Notes: generated from the sequence alone by a model not told the origin. A stretch of DNA of 64,000 nt from Nocardioidaceae bacterium (GCA_017744365.1 JAGIBL010000001.1:496001-560000); one strand, 5' to 3'; shown: positions 1 to 7,911, counted from the stretch's first letter. Program-made: numbers and translations.

Positions 1-1
1 G

Positions 2-451
2 CTGCAGATCGAGTTCAGCCGGGTCATCCAGCAGGTCACCGACGACTCCGGCAAGGAGATGTCCGGTGAGGAGATCTGGACGACGTTCCAGGGCGAGTAC
101 CTGAACAAGACCGCACCGCTGACGCTGAACTCGGTGCACACCTCCTCGGCCGCGGGCGAGAAGGACCAGCTCACCGTGAACGTGTACGTCGACGGCGAGC
201 CGCACGAGCTGCAGGGCACGGGCAACGGCCCGATCGCCGCCTTCGTCGACGCCATCAACGGCCTGGAGCAGGACTTCGACGTCCGGGTGCTCGACTACCA
301 CGAGCACGCGCTGTCCTCCGGCGGCGACGCCATCGCGGCGGCGTACGTCGAGTGCGCGGTGCGCGGGGAGATCCTGTGGGGCGTCGGCCTGGACGCCAAC
401 ATCGTCACCGCCTCGCTCAAGGCCGTGATCTCCGCGGTCAACCGCGCCTGA
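2..451 (+). CDS. leuA: 2-isopropylmalate synthase, C-terminal part (5' end outside window)
   Basis: The reading frame is open from base 2 and ends at TGA 449-451; about 149 codons are visible. The stretch LQIEFSRVIQQVTDDSGKEM followed by GEEIWTTFQGEYL is typical of the C-terminal leucine-binding regulatory domain of actinobacterial LeuA, and the end (ALSSGGDAIAAAYVECAV) is the usual last part of that domain. The enzyme condenses 2-oxoisovalerate with acetyl-CoA in the first committed step of leucine synthesis and is inhibited by leucine through this domain. The catalytic TIM barrel is not in the window, so activity cannot be judged. A long hairpin follows the stop. Confidence 0.9.
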   Translation: MQIEFSRVIQQVTDDSGKEMSGEEIWTTFQGEYLNKTAPLTLNSVHTSSAAGEKDQLTVNVYVDGEPHELQGTGNGPIAAFVDAINGLEQDFDVRVLDYHEHALSSGGDAIAAAYVECAVRGEILWGVGLDANIVTASLKAVISAVNRA

Positions 452-460
452 CCGGCACCC

Positions 461-504
461 GAATCGCCCGAATCGCCCACTGCCTTGGGCGATTCGGGTG
501 ATTC
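461..504 (+). terminator. Long hairpin after leuA, probable terminator
   Basis: An 18-nt left arm (461-478) pairs with the right arm 487-504 with a single mismatch around an 8-nt loop. The left arm is itself two exact copies of GAATCGCCC, and the right arm is two near copies of its complement. There is no T-run, as is usual for actinobacterial terminators. It sits 9 nt after the leuA stop and before the histidine kinase. Confidence 0.75.
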
Positions 505-559
505 GCCACCGAGGCCGCCACTAGGGTGACGGGGTGAGCGACAGGGGGGTGGAGCAGCG

Positions 560-2218
560 GTGAGGTCCCGCTTCATCCTGGGAATCCAGCAGCTGCTCGG
601 GCGCGAGCAGGCGGACCCGCGCGTCGCTCAGTACGCCTTCTGGGTGCCGGTGTTCATCGACATCGGCTTCCTGCTGCTCGGCCCCGACAAGGTCGACTCG
701 CTGAGCCGCGACTACCTGACCGGCCTGGTCGTCATCGTCGCCGCCACCGTGCTCGGCTTCGCGATCAGCCGCGACGGGCTGCCCCCCGCCTGGACGGTCG
801 CGATCCCGGTGCTGGACATCCTGGCCACCGGGTTCATGCGGCAGATGCCGGAGAGCACCGGCGACCGGATCCTGGTGTTCCCGGCGATCTGGCTCGGGCT
901 GCAGTTCGGTCGCCGCGGCATCGTGCTCAGCATGCTCTCGGTGCTGGCGTCGTTCGGCATCGCGGTGGGCAGCAACCGGGACCTGCTCGAGTGGGACGTG
1001 ATGGCCCAGCAGCTGGTGCTCTCCACGCTGTGCGCGACGGTGGTGGCGCTGACCGCGGAAGCCTGGCAGGGCAAGGTCGCCGAGGCGGCCGAGGCGCAGC
1101 GGATGCTCGAGCGGGCGGTCGCCGACAGCGCCGAGCAGCGCCGGTTCAACGAGGCCATCCTCAACAGCGTCGACGTCGGCCTGCTGGTCCTGGACGCGCA
1201 CGGCCGGGTGCACTCGGCGAACCCGCGGCACGAGCGGCTGATGGACCTGGCCTACCCCGAGGGCCACGAGGGGCTGCCCGAGCGCAGCGGCCACGTCTAC
1301 GGGCCGGACGGGTTCACCCAGCTGACCCGGGAGGAGCTGCCGACCTGGCGGACGCTGCACGGCGAGCCGTTGCGCGACTACCTGATCTGGGTCGGCTCGG
1401 ACCCGCGCATCCGCCGGGCGTTCGCGGTCTCGTCCTCGACGATCCTGACGCCGGCCGGCGACTTCGACGGCGCCGTGCTGGCCTACCACGACGTCACCGA
1501 GCTGATGACCGCCGCGCGGCTCAAGGACGAGTTCGTCGCCACCGTCAGCCACGAGCTGCGCACCCCGCTGACCTCGATCGTCGGGTACGTCGACATCCTG
1601 CTCGAGGACCTCGAGGACCTGCCCGCCGAGGCGACGCCGTTCCTGGAGACCGTGCAGCGCAACGCCCGCCGGCTGCACCGGCTCGTCGACGACCTGCTCT
1701 CCGACGCGCTCAAGCTCGGCCGCGCCGAGCTGCACCTGGACCGGGTCTCGCTGGCGCTGCTGGTGCGGGCCTCGGCGGTCGAGGCGGAGAAGTCGGCGCG
1801 CACCGCCGGCCTGCTGCTGGAGACCCAGATCGACGGCGACCCGCTGGAGGTCAGCGGTGACAGCGAGCGGCTCGCCCAGGTCTTCGACAACCTGTTCAAC
1901 AACGCCATCAAGTTCACTCCCTCCGGGGGCAAGGTCGCCGGCGAGGTCAAGCGCGAGGGCAACGAGGCCGTGGTGCGGATCAGCGACACCGGCCGGGGCA
2001 TCCCGCCCGAGGAGGTGGAGGACGTCTTCGTGAAGTTCTTCCGCTCGCCCGGGGTGCAGCTCGACGCGATCCCCGGCACCGGCATCGGGCTGGCGATCTC
2101 CAAGACGATCGTCGAGGCGCACGGCGGGTCGATCGGGCTGACCAGCGAGGTCGGCGTCGGCACCACCCTCGAGGTACGGCTGCCCCTGGTGGGGCCGCGC
2201 GTCGCGCGCGCCGGCTAG
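560..2218 (+). CDS. Membrane-bound PAS histidine kinase, orphan
   Basis: 552 residues from a GTG start preceded by GGAG at 551-554. The first ~170 residues are hydrophobic and form several membrane segments. A PAS-like sensor follows (about 190-305, INSV-type start NSVDVGLLVLDAHGRVHSAN). The HisKA H-box VSHELRTPL places the phosphoacceptor at His331. The ATPase domain has the N box (DNLFNNAIKFTP), G1 (DTGRGIPPEE) and G2 (GTGIGLAI). This is a complete sensor kinase. No response regulator lies next to it; the only regulator in the window, pdtaR, is 29 kb away and its family normally pairs with a different kinase type. Signal and partner are unknown. Confidence 0.9.
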   Translation: MRSRFILGIQQLLGREQADPRVAQYAFWVPVFIDIGFLLLGPDKVDSLSRDYLTGLVVIVAATVLGFAISRDGLPPAWTVAIPVLDILATGFMRQMPESTGDRILVFPAIWLGLQFGRRGIVLSMLSVLASFGIAVGSNRDLLEWDVMAQQLVLSTLCATVVALTAEAWQGKVAEAAEAQRMLERAVADSAEQRRFNEAILNSVDVGLLVLDAHGRVHSANPRHERLMDLAYPEGHEGLPERSGHVYGPDGFTQLTREELPTWRTLHGEPLRDYLIWVGSDPRIRRAFAVSSSTILTPAGDFDGAVLAYHDVTELMTAARLKDEFVATVSHELRTPLTSIVGYVDILLEDLEDLPAEATPFLETVQRNARRLHRLVDDLLSDALKLGRAELHLDRVSLALLVRASAVEAEKSARTAGLLLETQIDGDPLEVSGDSERLAQVFDNLFNNAIKFTPSGGKVAGEVKREGNEAVVRISDTGRGIPPEEVEDVFVKFFRSPGVQLDAIPGTGIGLAISKTIVEAHGGSIGLTSEVGVGTTLEVRLPLVGPRVARAG

Positions 2219-2241
2219 GCCCTACAGGGGAGAATGTCCCC

Positions 2242-2970
2242 GTGCCCCTCTACAGCGACGAAGCGATCGTGCTGCGCACGCGCAAGCTCGCGGAGGCAGA
2301 CCGCATCATCACGCTGCTGTCCCGCGAGCACGGCATCGTGCGTGCGGTGGCGAAGGGCGTACGGCGCACGACGTCGCGCTTCGGGTCCCGGCTGGAGCCG
2401 TTCACGCACGTGGACCTGCAGCTCGCCGAGGGGCGGAACCTGGACGTCATCACCCAGGCGGTCACGCGCGCGTCGTACGGGGAGCGCATCAGCGCCGACT
2501 ACGACCGCTACACGTCGGCCTCGGTGATGCTGGAGACCGCCGAGCGCCTGGTCGCCGAGGAGCGCGAGCCGTCGGTGCAGCAGTACCTGCTGCTGGTCGG
2601 CGCGCTCCGCGCGATGGCGGCCGGCGAGCACCGGCCCGGCGACGTGATGGACTCGTTCCTGCTGCGCTCGCTGGCGGTGGCCGGCTACGCCCCCTCGTTC
2701 GACGGGTGCGCGCGTTGCGGGCTGGAGGGTCCGCACCGGGCCTTCCACCCGGGCTCGGGCGGGATGCTCTGCGCGGACTGCCGACTGCCCGGCTCGGCCC
2801 AGCCCGGGGTCGGCACGGTGGCGTTGCTCGGCGCGCTGCTGGCCGGGGAGTGGCCGGTGGTCGACGACGCCGAGGAGCGCGCCCGCCGCGAGGCCCGCGG
2901 CCTGGTCGCGGCCTACCTGGCCTGGCACCTGGAGCGCGGCCTGAGATCGTTGCCCTATGCGACGACCTAA
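2242..2970 (+). CDS. recO: DNA repair protein RecO
   Basis: 242 residues, GTG start. The N-terminal OB-fold (YSDEAIVLRTRKLAEADRII through about residue 80) and the C-terminal zinc-binding region with CARC and CADC pairs (GCARCGLEG, GGMLCADC) are those of RecO, which loads RecA on SSB-coated single-stranded DNA in the RecF pathway and anneals strands. Length is normal for the family. A GAGAAT box 6 nt before GTG suggests a leaderless transcript. The 3' end overlaps uppS by 14 nt, a recO-uppS pairing that is common in actinobacteria and points to co-transcription. Confidence 0.95.
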   Translation: MPLYSDEAIVLRTRKLAEADRIITLLSREHGIVRAVAKGVRRTTSRFGSRLEPFTHVDLQLAEGRNLDVITQAVTRASYGERISADYDRYTSASVMLETAERLVAEEREPSVQQYLLLVGALRAMAAGEHRPGDVMDSFLLRSLAVAGYAPSFDGCARCGLEGPHRAFHPGSGGMLCADCRLPGSAQPGVGTVALLGALLAGEWPVVDDAEERARREARGLVAAYLAWHLERGLRSLPYATT

Positions 2971-3739
2971 GCCGCCCGCGCGCACGGTGCGCGCTCCCGA
3001 GCCGCACCCCAGCGGTGCCCGTCCGCCCGCGATCCCGCCAGCGCTGGTGCCGCGGCACGTCGCGATCATCATGGACGGCAACGGGCGCTGGGCCGAGCAA
3101 CGCGGACTGCCTCGCACGGCCGGGCACGAGCGCGGCGAGCAGTCGCTGGTCGACGTGGTCAAGGGAGCCATCGAGATCGGCGTCAAGGCGGTCTCGGCCT
3201 ACGCGTTCTCCACCGAGAACTGGTCGCGCTCGGCCGACGAGGTGCGGTTCCTCATGGGCTTCAACCGCGATGTCGTACGGCGCCGGCGCGAGGAGCTGCA
3301 CGAGCTGGGTGTCCGGGTGCGCTGGGCCGGCCGGGAGCCGCGGCTGTGGCGCTCGGTCGTCAAGGAGCTGCGCGTCGCCGAGGAGCTGACCCGGGACAAC
3401 GACGTGCTCACGCTGACCATGTGCGTGAACTACGGCGGCCGGGCCGAGCTCGCCGACGCCGCGCGCGGCCTGGCCCGCGACGTCGCCGCCGGCCGGGTCA
3501 ACCCGGACCGCGTGGACGAGAAGACCTTCGCGCGGTACCTCTACGTGCCCGAGCTGGCCGACGCCGACCTGGTCTGGCGGACCTCGGGGGAGGAGCGGCT
3601 GAGCAACTTCATGCTCTGGCAGGCCGCGTACTCCGAGTTCGTGTTCTCCGACATCCTCTGGCCCGACGTCGACAGGATCGCCCTCTGGGACGCGGTCCTG
3701 GAGTACGCCAAGCGCGACCGCCGCTACGGCCAAGCCTGA
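2957..3739 (+). CDS. uppS: Isoprenyl (polyprenyl) diphosphate synthase, cis-type
   Basis: 260 residues from ATG 2957, overlapping recO by 14 nt. The cis-prenyltransferase signature HVAIIMDGNGRWA holds the catalytic Asp and diphosphate-binding residues; the downstream block RTSGEERLSNFMLWQAAYSE is the second family signature. The enzyme elongates an allylic diphosphate with isopentenyl diphosphate into the long-chain lipid carrier for peptidoglycan and wall polysaccharides. Chain length (decaprenyl or undecaprenyl) cannot be read from sequence. The proline-rich first ~35 residues are poorly conserved. It is the last gene before the repeat-flanked element at 3744. Confidence 0.95.
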   Translation: MRRPKPPARTVRAPEPHPSGARPPAIPPALVPRHVAIIMDGNGRWAEQRGLPRTAGHERGEQSLVDVVKGAIEIGVKAVSAYAFSTENWSRSADEVRFLMGFNRDVVRRRREELHELGVRVRWAGREPRLWRSVVKELRVAEELTRDNDVLTLTMCVNYGGRAELADAARGLARDVAAGRVNPDRVDEKTFARYLYVPELADADLVWRTSGEERLSNFMLWQAAYSEFVFSDILWPDVDRIALWDAVLEYAKRDRRYGQA

Positions 3740-3743
3740 CCCC

Positions 3744-3825
3744 GAGGCGTCTCATCTGAAAACCCTCCGCCCGCTGAGGCGTCTCAGATGAAAGCCCCAT
3801 GCGTGCTGAGGCGTCTCAGATGAAA
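3744..3825 (+). repeat. Left array: three copies of an 18-nt repeat, 32-nt period
   Basis: Copies at 3744-3761, 3776-3793 and 3808-3825 follow the consensus GAGGCGTCTCNNNTGAAA (NNN is ATC, AGA, AGA). Starts are exactly 32 nt apart, with 14-nt spacers that differ in sequence. In the second and third copies CTGAGGCGTCTCAG is nearly self-complementary. The array begins 4 nt after the uppS stop and ends a few bases before the next reading frame. The same repeat returns in opposite orientation at 4855-4904. Confidence 0.95.
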
Positions 3826-3877
3826 GCCTGTGGATAGCCGTTTGAGCGACGCGCGGTTGTCCCGGACCCTCGTCGCC

Positions 3878-4864
3878 ATGGCGATGCCCTTCCTCGATCC
3901 GGACCAGGCCCTCCTCGACGCGCGCTTCCCGCTGCCCTTGGACGCGCCGTTCACGGGAACGATGGCCCGTGCCGCAGGTCTCCACTCCGTCGAGCTGACT
4001 TCGCTCGTACGCCGGGGGCTGGTGCGCCGGCTGATCGGGAACGTGTACGTCGTGGCGCAGGTCCCCGATTCGATGGAGCTCAGGCTCGCGGGCCTTCGGC
4101 TGGTGGTCCCGGAACGTGCCGTCGTCACCGACCGGACCGCTGGATGGCTGCACGGCGCCACGATGGTGCTCGCTCCCGGCGACCACCTGATCCTGCCCAG
4201 GGTCTCGGCGTTCCACCGGGGCCGAGGACTTCGTCTTCGCAACGAGCTGGTGTCGAGCGGGCAACGGATGATGCCGGACGAGCACGTGATGGAGATCGGT
4301 GGCATCCGGGTCACCACGCCTTTGCGCACGGCCTGTGACCTCGGTCGGCTGCTGCGCCGGGACTCCGCTTTCGCTGCCCTCGACGCGATGCTGCGGCTGG
4401 GCGCCTTCGACCAGGAGGAGCTGCTCGAGGCGATCGCCTGCTTCAAGGGCTACCGCGGTGTGCGCCAGCTGCGCTGGATGGCTCCGCTCAGCGACCCGCG
4501 CGCCGAGTCACCGCCGGAGTCCATCTTGCGACTCCGCTGGCTGGACTGCGTGCGGCTCCCGCGGCCGCTACCGCAACGTCCCGTGCGCGCGCCGCACTGG
4601 GTGCCCGGCGGGACGTACTGGATCGACCTCGGCGTCGACGAGCTCCGCTTCGGGGTCGAGTACGACGGGAAGGACTTCCACGGCGTCGACCGAACCGATC
4701 ACGACGTACGGCGTCGCAGGTGGATCACCGAGGAGGAGGGGTGGACGCTGTGCGTCGTACGGAAGGAGAACTTGTTCGGGCGCCGCGCGGACGTCGATGA
4801 CATCCTCCATGCGGGTGTCGTCGAGGCGCGCAGACGCCTCGGGCGCCCCGGAGCTTTCATCTGA
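3878..4864 (+). CDS. AbiEi-type winged-helix protein with C-terminal DUF559/Vsr-like nuclease fold
   Basis: 328 residues from ATG 3878; in-frame GTG 3830 and ATG 3884 are alternative starts and none has a clear ribosome binding site. The N-terminal third (TGTMARAAGLHSVELTSLVRR then GLVRRLIGNVYV) is the winged helix seen in AbiEi-family antitoxin-domain proteins. The C-terminal third has a PD-(D/E)XK-like pattern: Asp250 in YWIDLG, then Glu261 and Lys265 in VEYDGK, with the conserved RRRRWITEEEGW and final LFGRR blocks typical of DUF559/Vsr-like domains. No AbiEii toxin gene is adjacent. The stop codon lies inside the first right-hand repeat copy, and inverted repeat arrays bracket the gene, suggesting a mobile or selfish unit. 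Function is unknown; nuclease activity is an inference from fold. Confidence 0.75.
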   Translation: MAMPFLDPDQALLDARFPLPLDAPFTGTMARAAGLHSVELTSLVRRGLVRRLIGNVYVVAQVPDSMELRLAGLRLVVPERAVVTDRTAGWLHGATMVLAPGDHLILPRVSAFHRGRGLRLRNELVSSGQRMMPDEHVMEIGGIRVTTPLRTACDLGRLLRRDSAFAALDAMLRLGAFDQEELLEAIACFKGYRGVRQLRWMAPLSDPRAESPPESILRLRWLDCVRLPRPLPQRPVRAPHWVPGGTYWIDLGVDELRFGVEYDGKDFHGVDRTDHDVRRRRWITEEEGWTLCVVRKENLFGRRADVDDILHAGVVEARRRLGRPGAFI

Positions 4865-4904
4865 GACGCCTCGGCGAGCCAGGGGCTTTCAGCAGAGACG
4901 CCTC
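4855..4904 (-). repeat. Right array: inverted copies of the 18-nt repeat, 32-nt period
   Basis: Copies at 4855-4872 and 4887-4904 are reverse complements of the repeat at 3744-3825 (the NNN variants are AGA and TGC). They again start 32 nt apart with a 14-nt spacer. A 9-nt piece, AGACGCCTC at 4832-4840, lies exactly one further period upstream inside the gene, a possible third, decayed copy. The first full copy supplies the stop codon (TGA 4862-4864) of the gene. The array ends 6 nt before the zur stop. Confidence 0.95.
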
Positions 4905-4910
4905 GGCGGG

Positions 4911-5318
4911 TCATCGGCAGGAGGAGCAGGTGCCGAAGATCTCGAGGGTGTGCGAGACGTCGGCGTAGCCGTGCTCGTCGGCGACCGCCCGGGTCCACTT
5001 CTCGACGGCCGGGCCCTCGACCTCGACGGTCGCGCCGCAGGAGCGGCAGACCAGGTGATGGTGGTGGGTGTCGCTGCAGCGGCGGTAGATCGCCTCGCCG
5101 ACCCCGGATGAGGACTCTGCCCGGATCATGTCGACCTCGCCGGCGTCGGCCAGAGCCTGCAGCGTGCGGTAGACGGTGGACAGGCCGACGTTGTCGCCGC
5201 CGGCGCGCAGGGCCTCGTGGATCTCCTGGGCGCTGCGGAAGTCGCCGAACTCCTCCAGCGCGGTGCTCACCGCGCGACGCTGGCGCGTGGGGCGCAGCGT
5301 GCTCTCAGTGCTCGTCAT
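4911..5318 (-). CDS. zur: Zinc uptake regulator, Fur family
   Basis: 135 residues from ATG 5318. The N-terminal winged helix (TRQRRAVSTALEEF through TVYRTLQALADAGEVD) is that of Fur-family repressors. The metal sites include THHHHLVCRSCG and the C-terminal CSSC pair, which form the structural zinc site. Position as last gene of the znuACB operon, overlapping znuB by 14 nt, favours zinc (Zur/FurB) over iron. With zinc it should bind the palindromes before znuA (7911-7947), giving negative autoregulation of uptake and of itself. Confidence 0.92.
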   Translation of the reverse strand: MTSTESTLRPTRQRRAVSTALEEFGDFRSAQEIHEALRAGGDNVGLSTVYRTLQALADAGEVDMIRAESSSGVGEAIYRRCSDTHHHHLVCRSCGATVEVEGPAVEKWTRAVADEHGYADVSHTLEIFGTCSSCR

Positions 5319-6294
5319 AGTGGCCTCCGTGGACGGCGTGCCGGTGCCCGTTGTGGATGTAGTCGATGTGGTCCCCGTGCTCGACCCCGACGTGCCCGCA
5401 GCCGGGACCGTGCCGGTGCCGGTGGGCTTCCTCGACGCGGTGCGGCTCGGGTTCGGCGGTCAGGTCGAACGGCACCCGCGCCGTACGGCGTCGCTGCAGC
5501 ACCAGCCCGACCGGGGCGGTGACCGCGAACCCGGCGAGGGCGACCAGCACGATGGTCGCGCCGGGCGGCACGTCGACGTACGCCGAGGTGCCGACCCCGA
5601 TCACCGAGGCCAGCAGGCCGGCTGCCATCGCGCTGAGCATGGTGACCCGGAAGCCCCGGGCGAACTGCTGCGCGGTCGCGACCGGGATCACCATGAGCGC
5701 GCTCACCAGCAGCAGCCCGACCGTGCGCATGGCCACGCTGACCGAGACCGCGGCGAGCACCGAGATGAGCACGTTGTAGAACCGCACCGACAGCCCGGTG
5801 GTCCGGGCGAAGTCCTCGTCGTTGGCGACCGAGAACAGCTGTGGCATCAGCGCCACGCAGAGACCGATCACCACCAGCGCCAGGATGACGGTCACCCACA
5901 CGTCGGCCCGCGAGATCGAGACGATCGACCCGAACAGGTAGGTGTTGAGCCGGACCGCGCCGTTGCCCGCGAACGAGACCAGCATCAGGCCGCCGGCGAT
6001 GCCGCCGTAGAAGATCAGCGCCAGGGCGACGTCGCCCGACGCCTTGCCGGTCGCGCGGATCACCTCGATGACCACGGCACCGAGCACGGCCATCGCGATC
6101 GCGGTCCAGGTGGGGGAGGTGCCGGTGAGCAGGCCGAGCGCCACCCCGGTGACGCTGATGTGCCCGATGCCGTCCCCGAGCAGGGAGAGCCGGCGCTGCA
6201 CCAGGTAGGTGCCGATCGCCGGCGCGGCCAGGCCGGTGACCGCGCCGGCGACGAGTGCGCGGAGCACGAAGTCGTAGGAGAGTGCGTCGAACAT
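5305..6294 (-). CDS. znuB: Zinc ABC transporter permease with His-rich C-terminal tail
   Basis: 329 residues, ATG 6294, one base after the znuC stop. The first ~275 residues are a hydrophobic ABC-3 family permease (MFDALSYDFVLRALVAGAV; LSLLGDGIGHISVTGVALG) with multiple membrane segments. From about residue 281 a cytoplasmic-type tail contains 13 histidines and one cysteine in the last 45 residues (for example HRHRHGPGCGH and HNGHRHAVHGGH). Such metal-binding stretches are more usual in the substrate-binding protein, whose His loop is absent here. The tail may hold or sense zinc; this is inference. The 3' end overlaps zur. Confidence 0.93.
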   Translation of the reverse strand: MFDALSYDFVLRALVAGAVTGLAAPAIGTYLVQRRLSLLGDGIGHISVTGVALGLLTGTSPTWTAIAMAVLGAVVIEVIRATGKASGDVALALIFYGGIAGGLMLVSFAGNGAVRLNTYLFGSIVSISRADVWVTVILALVVIGLCVALMPQLFSVANDEDFARTTGLSVRFYNVLISVLAAVSVSVAMRTVGLLLVSALMVIPVATAQQFARGFRVTMLSAMAAGLLASVIGVGTSAYVDVPPGATIVLVALAGFAVTAPVGLVLQRRRTARVPFDLTAEPEPHRVEEAHRHRHGPGCGHVGVEHGDHIDYIHNGHRHAVHGGHYDEH

Positions 6295-6295
6295 G

Positions 6296-7063
6296 TCAGC
6301 CTTCCTCCCCGAGCGGGCCGCGCAAGGGCGGTACGACGGCGGCGGCCTGCTCGACTGGTTCGCAGTGCACGTCGTGGCTCAGCCCCAGCAGGCCGGTCGG
6401 CGCGCCGTCGTACACGACCCGGCCCTCGCGCAGCACCACGGTGCGCCCGATCAGCGGCTCGAACGGGCCGAGCTCGTGCAGCACCACCACGATCGTCGCG
6501 CCGGCCCGGGCCCGCGCCTCGAGGGCGTCGGCCATCGCGTGCTGGCTGATGAGGTCCACTCCGGCGAGCGGCTCGTCGAGCAGCAGCAGCTCGGGTCCGC
6601 CGGCCAGCGTGCGGGCCATCAGCACCCGCTGCTGCTGGCCGCCGGACAGGGTGCTCACCGTCTGCTGGGCCCGGTCGGCGAGCCCGACGGACTCCAGCGC
6701 CTCGGTCACGGCCCGGCGGTCGGCCGCGGTGGCCGGCAGGAACGGGCGGCGGCGGGCGAGCCGGCCGGCGGCGACCACCTCGCGCACGGTGGCGGGCACG
6801 CCCTGGGTGATGGTCGAGCGCTGCGGCACGTAGCCGATCCGGTCCCAGGCGCCGAAGTCGGCGACCGGCTCGCCGAAGAGCCGGGCGGTGCCGGCGGAGA
6901 GCGGCAGCAGCCCCACGGCTGCCTTCACCAGGGTGGACTTCCCGGAACCGTTCGCGCCGAGCAGGGCGACGACCTCCCCCTGCTCGACGCGAAGGCCTAT
7001 GTCCCGGAGGATCGGCCGCCCGCCCAGGGAGACACCGCCCCCGGTGATCTCGACGACGCTCAT
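6296..7063 (-). CDS. znuC: Zinc ABC transporter ATP-binding protein
   Basis: 255 residues from ATG 7063, which overlaps the znuA stop in an ATGA junction, so translation is probably coupled. Motifs: Walker A GANGSGKST, Q-loop region VPQRSTI, signature LSGGQQQR, Walker B LLLLDEPLAGVD and H-loop VVLHEL. The start VVEITGGGVSLGGRPILRDI is a normal ATPase N-terminus, so the longer upstream open frame is not needed. It powers zinc import with ZnuB and ZnuA. Confidence 0.93.
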   Translation of the reverse strand: MSVVEITGGGVSLGGRPILRDIGLRVEQGEVVALLGANGSGKSTLVKAAVGLLPLSAGTARLFGEPVADFGAWDRIGYVPQRSTITQGVPATVREVVAAGRLARRRPFLPATAADRRAVTEALESVGLADRAQQTVSTLSGGQQQRVLMARTLAGGPELLLLDEPLAGVDLISQHAMADALEARARAGATIVVVLHELGPFEPLIGRTVVLREGRVVYDGAPTGLLGLSHDVHCEPVEQAAAVVPPLRGPLGEEG

Positions 7064-7911
7064 GGGGCCACCTTCGCACAGCCGTTGGCCTTCTCCAGGG
7101 CGGCCAGGTTCGCGCGCATCAGGGAGAGGTAGTCCTCGCCGCTGCCCTTCTCGACGCCCTCGATCGGGTCCAGCACGGCGGTCCGCAGGCCGAGGTCGCT
7201 CGCGAGCGTCGTGGCCATCTTCTTGCTGGCGATGGTCTCGCCGAAGACCGTGGTGATGTGCTCGCGCGCGATCAGCTCGCGCAGCTTCGCCAGGTGCGCG
7301 GGACTCGGCTCGGAGTCCGGGGTCAGGCCGGCGATCCCGGCGAACTCCAGGCCGTACTTGGTCTGGTAGCCGAACGCGTCGTGGCTGGTGACCACCAGGT
7401 GCCGCGGGCACCCGCGCAACCCGGAGGCGTACGCCGCGTCGAGCTGCTGCAGCTTCAGCGACAGCGTGGCCAGGTTGGCCTTCAGCGTCGCGGTCTCCTC
7501 GGGCAGCAGCCGGGCCAGCTGCTTCTCGAGCGCGGCGGCGGCCAGCTCCATCCGCGCCGGGTCGAGCCAGAAGTGCGGGTTGTCACCCTCCAGGTGGACG
7601 GCGTCGCCGACGTCGAAGCTTCTGCGCGCGTTCTGGGCGACGGTCTCGTCCACGGCCGGCTGCAGGTCCTTGGTGTAGACGACCAGGTCGGCGTCGGCGA
7701 TCTCGGCGGTCTGCTTGATCTTGAGCTCGAGGTCGTGCGGCTCCACGCCGGGGGCGGTCAGGTCGACGACGCGGACCTGCTCACCGGCGAGCTCGCGGAC
7801 CAGGAACTCCAGCGGGTAGAAGGAGGCCACCACGGTGGGCCTGCCGTCGTCGCCGGTCCCGCCGCAGGCAGCGAGCGGGAGGAGCAGGGCGACGAGCAGA
7901 AGACGCTTCAT
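7060..7911 (-). CDS. znuA: Zinc ABC transporter substrate-binding lipoprotein
   Basis: From ATG 7911 the protein is 283 residues: MKRLLLVALLLPLAAC is a lipoprotein signal with lipidated Cys16. An upstream in-frame ATG (7926) would lie inside the operator and put extra residues before the signal, so 7911 is preferred. The cluster A-I solute-binding fold shows metal-ligand blocks (EPHDLEL, NPHFWLDP, SHDAFGY) and the final region DPIEG. The acidic/His-rich loop often found after the first ligand is missing. First gene of znuA-znuC-znuB-zur, controlled from the adjacent Zur-type boxes. Confidence 0.93.
   Translation of the reverse strand: MKRLLLVALLLPLAACGGTGDDGRPTVVASFYPLEFLVRELAGEQVRVVDLTAPGVEPHDLELKIKQTAEIADADLVVYTKDLQPAVDETVAQNARRSFDVGDAVHLEGDNPHFWLDPARMELAAAALEKQLARLLPEETATLKANLATLSLKLQQLDAAYASGLRGCPRHLVVTSHDAFGYQTKYGLEFAGIAGLTPDSEPSPAHLAKLRELIAREHITTVFGETIASKKMATTLASDLGLRTAVLDPIEGVEKGSGEDYLSLMRANLAALEKANGCAKVAP

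Noticed and set aside
560-2218. PdtaS-type partner kinase for the ANTAR regulator
   Set aside because: This kinase has a classical HisKA H-box and membrane sensor, whereas PdtaS is a soluble kinase of another subclass, and it is far from pdtaR.
3744-3825. Three 18-nt repeats with 14-nt spacers look like a tiny CRISPR array
   Set aside because: Repeats and spacers are too short, no cas genes are present, and the same repeats occur inverted on the other side of the gene.
3830-4864. AbiE toxin-antitoxin pair or prophage remnant
   Set aside because: No AbiEii nucleotidyltransferase, integrase or phage gene is nearby; both neighbours are core genes. Only the antitoxin-like domain is shared.
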